Assembly: GCA_001311565.1 (NCBI GenBank)
Contig: BBBM01000002.1
Coordinates: 91,809-155,808 of the forward strand
DNA from: Desulfothermus okinawensis JCM 13304
Lineage (GTDB): Bacteria; Desulfobacterota; Desulfovibrionia; Desulfovibrionales; Desulfothermaceae
Reading direction: 5' to 3'
Length of the DNA stretch: 64,000 bases
Shown: positions 57,968 to 64,000 of the stretch, in pieces
Layout of the letters: the number at the start of each line of letters is the position of its first letter
Numbering within the stretch: position 1 is the first letter of the stretch
Made by a program: the position numbers and the translations under genes
The notes under the pieces: model-generated
What the model was told of the DNA's origin: nothing
Database searches by the model: none
What the model saw: the letters and a program-made list of their open reading frames with translations, nothing else

Positions 57968-59246
57968 ATGTCTGAGAAGGAAATATATGTAGATCAACTT
58001 CAGGTTGGACTTTATATTAAACTTGATTTACCTTGGTTTTCCCACCCTTTTATGTTTAATTCCTTTAAAATAAAAAAATCAGGAACAGATTGAAACCATA
58101 AAATCCTTGGGAGTTGAAAAGGTAATTTATATTCCAGAAAAAAAAGTGACGTTCAACCACTTGCAAGGATAAATAAGAAAGGAAGTATGCCCACAGATGA
58201 AGTTAAGTCCAGACATGACCAGGTGATTTCAAAAGAAGTAAAAAGAAAGATAAAAAAAAGATTAAAGAATTAAAGTCCATTAAAGAGTCTTTGAAAGAAA
58301 GCAAAAGAAAATATTTATTAAAGGTAAAAGAGTTAAATAATTCATTTGCCATGTTACTTAGAAAAGATGAAAAAGCCCTTGAGTCGGTAAATGAACTAGT
58401 AAAAGATAGCCTGGACCTTTTATTATCAAAATCTAATTTGGTAATTCATTTACTATCTGAAATAGGTATGGAAACTGAGGATTATAACCATGCCTTGAAT
58501 GTAATGGTATTATCTATGTTGATTGGAAAGGAAATGGGACTTAGTGAAGAAAAGTTAAAGTATCTTGCACTAGGCGCGGTTTTCCATGATATTGGGAAAT
58601 TAAAGATAGAAAAAAAAATATTGGAGAAAACCTATTAGTAAGATGACAAAATTCGAGAAAAACTTAGTAAAAATACATCCAAAATATGGGGTAGAGCTAT
58701 TGAGTTCAATAAAGCCCATTCCAAAAGATATGTACGATGCAATTTTTCAACACCATGAGAGAAATTTTGGAGGTGGTTATCCCATTGGGATTAAAGGAGA
58801 TGAGATAAACGAGTTGGCCAAGATAATCACACTATCTAATATATTTGATAAACTCTGTAATCCATATGATGTATTAAAGAGTATTTCTGCCTATGAGGCC
58901 CTAAAAATGATTTATAGAGATTTTGAGATGATTGTTGATTTCAGAATATTTGATATATTAGTAAAGGTTGTTGGAGTGTATCCACCTGGCACAATTGTAA
59001 GACTAAGTAATGATAAGGTGGCAAAGGTGGTTACCGTAAGATTAAACCACATGTTTAGACCATCAGTGCTCGTATATGACCCAGATGTACCAAAAAAAAG
59101 ATGCTGCACTCTTCGATCTAATGGAAAATAAAGATGTACGAATAGAACATGCTCTTTCTTTAAGAGATTTAGATGAGAAGATTATTCGGTATCTTGATAT
59201 TGGTACAAGAATAAACTATACAATGGATTCATTGGAAAAGACCTAA
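57968..59246 (+). CDS. HD-GYP phosphodiesterase with DUF3391-type N-terminus
   Basis: About 425 residues. N-terminus MSEKEIYVDQLQVGLYIKLDLPWFSHPF is a DUF3391-like module; then a charged coiled region; then HD-GYP with FHDIGKLKIEKKIL, HPKYGVELL and HHERNFGGGYPIGIKGDEI. Cyclic di-GMP hydrolase in the cytoplasm. Breaks near 58077, 58143, 58255, 58620 and 59095. It follows the HDOD regulator by 13 bases. Confidence 0.88.
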
Positions 59247-59260
59247 TTAGGGGAAAAAGA

Positions 59261-60430
59261 ATGGAAAAAAATTTTATTTGTAGACGATGAGAAGAATATT
59301 TTATCCTATTTTAAAAGGAGATTTCATAAAAAAATTTAATGTAATTACTTGTGATGATCCTGTAACCAGTCTTGATATAGTAAAAGAGAATAAGGATGTT
59401 GCTGTGGTAGTTTCTGACATGAAAATGCCGAAAATGGATGGAATTACACTTTTAAATAATATTTCAAAACTATCACCTAATACTGTTAGGGTGTTACTAA
59501 CTGGTTATGCAGATTTAAATACTGCAATTTTAGCGGTGAATAAGGGAAATATATTTAAATTTTTGACAAAGCCATGTGATGATAAATTGCTTGAAGATGT
59601 CCTAATTCAATGTATCAGGCAATATAAATTAATTACAGCAGAAAAGGAATTATTACATGGTACCTTAAAGGGAAGTATTAATTTGCTCTCCGATATACTT
59701 TCTTTAACAAATCCCGAAGCCTTTGGAAGGGGATCCAGAATCAAAAGAATGGTCCGTTGGATAGTGAGATATTTTAAGGTGAAGAATATATGGAAATATG
59801 AGTTAGCAGCTATGTTGTCCCAAATAGGATGTGTTGTCCTGTCTCAAGAGACTTTAACAAAGATTTACCACGGCAAAAAGCTCACCGAAGAAGAGAAACA
59901 GCTCTATGAGATGCATCCTGGGGTAGGAAACAGTCTTCTAAAAAATATTCCAAGGCTATCTGATATTGCCCAGATGATTTTATATCAGGAAAAACACTAT
60001 GATGGTGGAGGAATTCCTCAAGATGGAGTAAAAGGAGATGATATCCCATTTGGAGGTCGTATCTTGAAAGTAGCCTTAGATTTTGATTTACTCCAAAATA
60101 GAGGACTTAGCAAAGCAGAAACATATAAAGTGCTTAAGTCAAGAAAAGGGATCTATGATCCAAAAATCCTAAAGGCCTTAGAAGAGTATCTTGGAGAAGA
60201 GGCCAAATATGAAGTAAAGGAACTTCCTTTAAAGGAAATACTACCTGGCATGATTTTTGGTCAGGAAGTAAAGACCAAAACAGGCCTCTTATTGCTTGCC
60301 AAAGGACATGAAGCCAATTGGGCGGTATTACTAAAATTAAAAAAAATTTGCAGAAAGTATTGGTATTGAAGAGCCTATAAAAGTGCTTATCCCTGTTGGC
60401 GTTGATGATGAGGTAGATGAAGACAATTAA
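59261..60430 (+). CDS. Response regulator with degenerate HD-GYP domain
   Basis: About 389 residues. Receiver: MEKILFVDDEKNILSYF, VVSDMKMPKMDG, LLTGYADLN, FLTKPC, complete. The output resembles HD-GYP but the HD pair is replaced (ELAAMLSQIGCVVLS where HDIGK is expected) and the GYP loop reads KHYDGGGIPQDGVKGDDIP. It is therefore likely a binding or scaffold protein and not an enzyme. Breaks at A7 near 59266 and A7 near 60340. Last gene of the four-gene set before the chemoreceptor. Confidence 0.85.
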
Positions 60431-60714
60431 TGCAACTAATAGGAAAATATTTTTTTTAATAATATTCCTAAAAAAGACTTAACAACCCCAATTACTGACT
60501 ATTTCCAATTTTATCTAAAATTTTTGGAGTCTAAATATTACCTTAAAGTATATTAACATTTAATATATAAACTTAATATTCATAAATTCCAATGGTTTTG
60601 TTTGATTAATGTGTTTACTTTTGTAGAGAAAATTGTTAATCCTTACAAAAATTTTTGAATTGGTTTAGGGGAGTTAGCCTTCGATTTTAATATCTTACAA
60701 AGGAGGATGTTATT

Positions 60715-62938
60715 ATGGGTAAATCGCTGATAAATAGAGTCCTTATCTTTACTGTACTTGCATTAATCGTCCAATTTTTGTTTACAATTGGTATTTTTAA
60801 GTGGAGGATGTCTCATTTAGAAAAGACACAGCTTAAAGATTTTTCAGAATCTTGTATAGCAAAAAAAGAAAAACAAACTAAAAGACATTGTCAATGTAGC
60901 ATACAATATTGTTCAAGACTATTATAACAGGGCCAGGGACGTTGATTCATTAAAAGAAAAAAAAGTCCATGGAACTCAGAAAAATAATAGATATTGTCTC
61001 AAATGAAATAAAAGGTCTTTTAAAGACCAATATATCACCAGATAAAATAAAGGAGATAATCAGGAATCAGAGATTTGGCATTAACAGGAACTACATTTTT
61101 ATTGTGGATACCAAAGGAGTGACCATATTAAACCCATCAAAACCCTCTATAGAGGGAAAGAATGTAATAGGTGTTAAAGACAAAAGGGGGAAATATTTTT
61201 TTTAAAGAGATGATACAAATGGCAAATACAAGAGGAGAAGGTCTGGTGGATTATTATTGGCCAAAACCAGGTTTTACCAAGGCATGTTTAAAAATATCTT
61301 ATATTAGACTCATTCCAGAATTAAATTGGATTATAGGGACAGGAGAGTGGATTGACGATATAAGCGTGCAAATGAAAATGGAGGCCATGGAGTCCATTGG
61401 GAGACTTAGGCTTAGCGGTGGGAATTATTTTTGGATAAATGATATGCATCCTATAATGTTAGTCCATCCATCTGAAAAATTGAGGGGGAGATATGTTGGA
61501 GATCTAAAGGACAAAAATGGTAAAAAGATGATGCTTGAGATGGTTGATGTTTGCAAGAAAAAAAGGTGAAGGATTTGTTACATATTATTGGGGGAAAAAA
61601 GGAGAGAGAGGTACTTTTGAAAAAAATTTCCTATGTAAAACTTTTTAAACCCTGGGGGTGGATAATTGGAATGGGAGAATATATGGATGATATTGAAAAG
61701 GCAAAAGCTCAATATAAAAACAACTTCAGATCCCAATTAAATAAAATCTTTATAACCTGTTTAGGTGGAAGTGTTCTGTTGTTCATATTGATTTTAACTG
61801 GAATATATATTTTTCTTAGAAATTCCTTGAAAAATCCCCTAAATAATTTGGTTGCATTTGCCACAGAGGTGTCACAGGGAAATCTGGATAAGACACTTTC
61901 TGGTAGATATGTATTTGAATTTAAGATCTTAAAAAATGCCATTGAAAAAAATGGTGGGTAACTTAAAGGATAAGATCAAGGAGGCAGAAGAGAATAGTGA
62001 AAAGGCAATGAAAGTTGCCCAAGAAGCAAATAGGGCAAAGGAAGTTGCAGAACAGGCAAAGAAGGATGCTGAAGACAAGAGCGAAAAATTACTTGAGACA
62101 GCCGCCACCTTAGAAGAGGTGGTTTTTGGATTAACAAGTACTGCTGATGCCCTACAAACCCAGGTTTTAGACGTTAATAACAAGATGAATGAACAAAAGG
62201 GCAGGGTAGAAGAAGCTGCCACTGCAATGCAACAGATGAATGCAACTGTGTTGGAGGTGGCAAAAAAATGCAGCAGCTGCCTCTGAAAATGCTGAAACTA
62301 CCAGCAATAGTGCAACTGAGGGATTTGATGTGGTGAAAAGGACAATAGAGGAAATCCAGAAGGTAAAAGAAACCAGTTTGGACCTTGCAAATAAAATGAA
62401 TGAACTCACCAAGCAGGCTGATGCCATTGGAAATGTAATTGATGTCATTAATGATATAGCTGATCAGACCAATTTGTTGGCATTAAATGCAGCAATTGAG
62501 GCCGCCAGGCTGGTGAAGCTGGCCGGGGATTTGCCGTTGTTGCAGATGAGGTGAGAAAACTGGCAGAAAAGACAATGAATGCGACCAAAGAGGTAGCGGA
62601 AAACATAGCAAATATGCAGAATGCAACTAAACAGAGTAATGAGGGGGTAAAAAAATGCCCTAAAAGCAGTTGAAGAGGCATCCAGTTTGGCCACTGAATC
62701 TGGAGATGTGCTAAATAAGATTTTAAACCTTGCAAAGGATAGCGCTGAGCAGGTGAGGAGTATTGCAACTGCAGCAGAAGAACAGTCCTCTGCCAGTGAG
62801 CAAATTACAAGGTCCATTGAAGAGATAGGAAATCTTTCAGAGATGACAGTGGAAGCAATGGATGAGACTGTGACTATTATAGAAAAATTAACAAACCAGG
62901 CAGAAGAATTAAAGATGCTCACAGAAGAATTACGGTAA
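60715..62938 (+). CDS. Methyl-accepting chemotaxis protein with tandem Cache domains
   Basis: About 740 residues. N-terminal membrane segment ([20 protein letters not shown]), two Cache repeats marked by [24 protein letters not shown] / [15 protein letters not shown] and [15 protein letters not shown] / [14 protein letters not shown], membrane segment ([22 protein letters not shown]), HAMP, then the signalling hairpin with [17 protein letters not shown] and [12 protein letters not shown]. Breaks include A7 near 60883, A6-9 near 60960, T8 near 61197, A9 near 61562, A7 near 61950, A7 near 62270, lost G near 62508 (CCAGGCTGG for CCAGGGCTGG) and A7 near 62651. AAAGGAGG before ATG 60715. Confidence 0.93.
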
Positions 62939-63241
62939 GGTTAATTTTTTGAGATGGATTTAGAGGTATATAAAAATCCATATAAATCCTTTTTAAAACA
63001 ATAACTAGAATAAAAAAAACAATTTATTGCAAAGATAGAAAAAAATGACCGAGTTCTACTTTGGAACTCGGTCAGAAATTGCAAAGGATTTACACAGGTT
63101 ATATGATAGGAGCAAAGGTGGATTTATTTGATTTATATAAACCCTGTTTATTGAAAAAAAATTTGGTATCCCGTTTAATTAAAATATCTAGTGGGAGTTA
63201 GATAGCCTGGACATACTAAGAATATTTATAAGGTGGTTGTT
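62939..63241. other. Intergenic region, 303 bases
   Basis: Holds the chemoreceptor terminator hairpin at 63046-63074; otherwise AT-rich and without a convincing gene. Confidence 0.5.
63046..63074 (+). terminator. Hairpin after chemoreceptor gene
   Basis: TGACCGAGTTC pairs perfectly with GAACTCGGTCA over 11 bp, loop TACTTTG. It lies about 110 bases past the stop. Confidence 0.6.
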
Positions 63242-64000
63242 ATGATAAAAAAAATTTGCCCAGGTCAATAGACAAGGGATTTTGTCCAATTTCAGGACTT
63301 ACAATTTTTCAACCTGATAATTGGAAAGATGTTAAATTAAGTGAAAGATGCAAATGTTCTTACTTTTTAATAGATAAAAATATATTGCTCAGCAAACCAA
63401 ATGGTTTTGCAGGATTAAAGGAAGTTAGTGCATCAATGGATATTATAGACAACATAATGACAGACTATTTAAAGGATCAAAATGTAATATTAATGCACGA
63501 TTATTCATCAATCACTGGTTTTTCAGAAAGTGGTAGAGAATATTATCTAAAACATAAAATAGACTTCAACAATCTCTGTTGTATTATTTTTTTTGGAATA
63601 TCTCCTCTATTAAAACTTGGTATAAAATTAGGTAAGGTGACACTTTATAACAAGGATATTTATATTGTAAAGGATTATGAAGAAGCTATTAAATTGATAT
63701 TAAACATGGGATATATCAGTTCAGATAGGTTGACACAAATTAAGATGGATCAAAAAAACGAAATTTGTTTTAATTTAATAGGCACTTTATCAAATAAAGT
63801 AGAAAATAAAAAGATTGATGTTATGTAAATGATATTATAGAATTAATTGCCAGCATAGAATGGAATAAGCCAGGATTGGATAGAAGTTTTGTAAATAATT
63901 TGCCTCCACAATTAAACGCAATTTATGATGCATTGGCACTGATCAAATCAGATTTTGATAAAATTATTGAAGAGCAAAGGCAATATAACTTACTACTTCA
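63242..64000 (+). CDS. Sensor protein with unrecognised N-terminal module, cut by window end
   Basis: Reads from ATG 63242 (MIKNLPRSIDKG after correcting the A8 run) through ISGLTIFQPDNWKDVKL, CSYFLIDKNILLSKPNGFAG, VILMHDYSSITGFSESGREYY, CCIIFFGISPLLKLGIKLGK and DYEEAIKLILNMGYIS, then past a break near 63828 into NDIIELIASIEWNKPGL and runs off the window. The first 190 residues look like an alpha/beta module (STAS-like in feel), and related segments precede PAS/kinase parts in Desulfobacterota as far as I recall. No catalytic domain is visible yet, so the name is tentative. Confidence 0.55.

Overview
The window is an AT-rich stretch (roughly one third G+C by eye) from what looks like a sulfate- or sulfur-metabolising member of the Desulfobacterota (old Deltaproteobacteria), possibly near the Desulfovibrionales. 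The pointers are many NtrC-type sigma-54 regulators and histidine kinases, an ffh-rpsP-khpA-rimM-trmD block in which TrmD carries a second methyltransferase domain, an octaheme cytochrome c with a cytochrome b partner, and a divergent pat/acs pair with a SatP-type acetate carrier. The lineage call is inference from gene content. I see no rRNA, tRNA, CRISPR array or insertion sequence.

Nearly every protein gene is broken in frame. Conserved motifs let me place many breaks. They fall in two classes: one extra base in A or T runs of about six or more, and one missing base in short runs, often GGG, CCC or GG. Even rpsP (three breaks) and ffh (at least four) are affected. Only a MazF-like toxin, a PIN toxin and a 29-residue peptide read through cleanly. 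I take this as a sequencing or consensus signature, so genes are given here as whole reconstructed loci and not as fragments.

Layout. 1-3509 (minus): sigma-54 response regulator and histidine kinase, then a DUF1634 protein and a TauE/SafE permease. 3740-5771 (minus): a compact Lon protease with a complete receiver domain inserted just before its AAA+ module. 6014-13102 (plus): a sigma-54 promoter followed by a small protein, a double universal-stress protein, a 29-residue membrane peptide, an SLC13 permease with TrkA_C domains, a cytidylate-kinase-like protein, a histidine kinase and an NtrC-type regulator. 13103-18832: a Pat-type lysine acetyltransferase divergent from acetyl-CoA synthetase, then SatP; together an acetate activation module with built-in post-translational control. 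18926-29395: housekeeping genes (GalT-like, coaX, eno, gmhA, fmdB-like, hemC, two M16 peptidase-family genes, class II aldolase, larB).

29559-34185: a GAF/PAS/HD-GYP protein, a sigma-54 activator with a degenerate receiver, and an aminotransferase. 34212-39519: ffh-rpsP-khpA-rimM-trmD bracketed by a MazF-type and a VapC-type toxin-antitoxin pair. 39549-42661: DUF1566 lipid-free secreted protein, octaheme cytochrome and cytochrome b. 42838-54598: acyltransferase, MFS carrier, three tandem acyl-CoA ligases, DUF4139 protein, YdjM-like membrane hydrolase, a DUF4143 ATPase and an enoyl-CoA hydratase. 54751-64000: a signalling block of histidine kinase, receiver-HDOD, HD-GYP, receiver with a degenerate HD-GYP, a double-Cache chemoreceptor and the start of another sensor.

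The most striking points are the Lon-receiver fusion, whose receiver is about half identical to that of the sigma-54 regulator encoded next door, the sigma-54 promoter in front of that regulator's operon, and a 21-base-pair pseudoknot-capable leader in front of gmhA.
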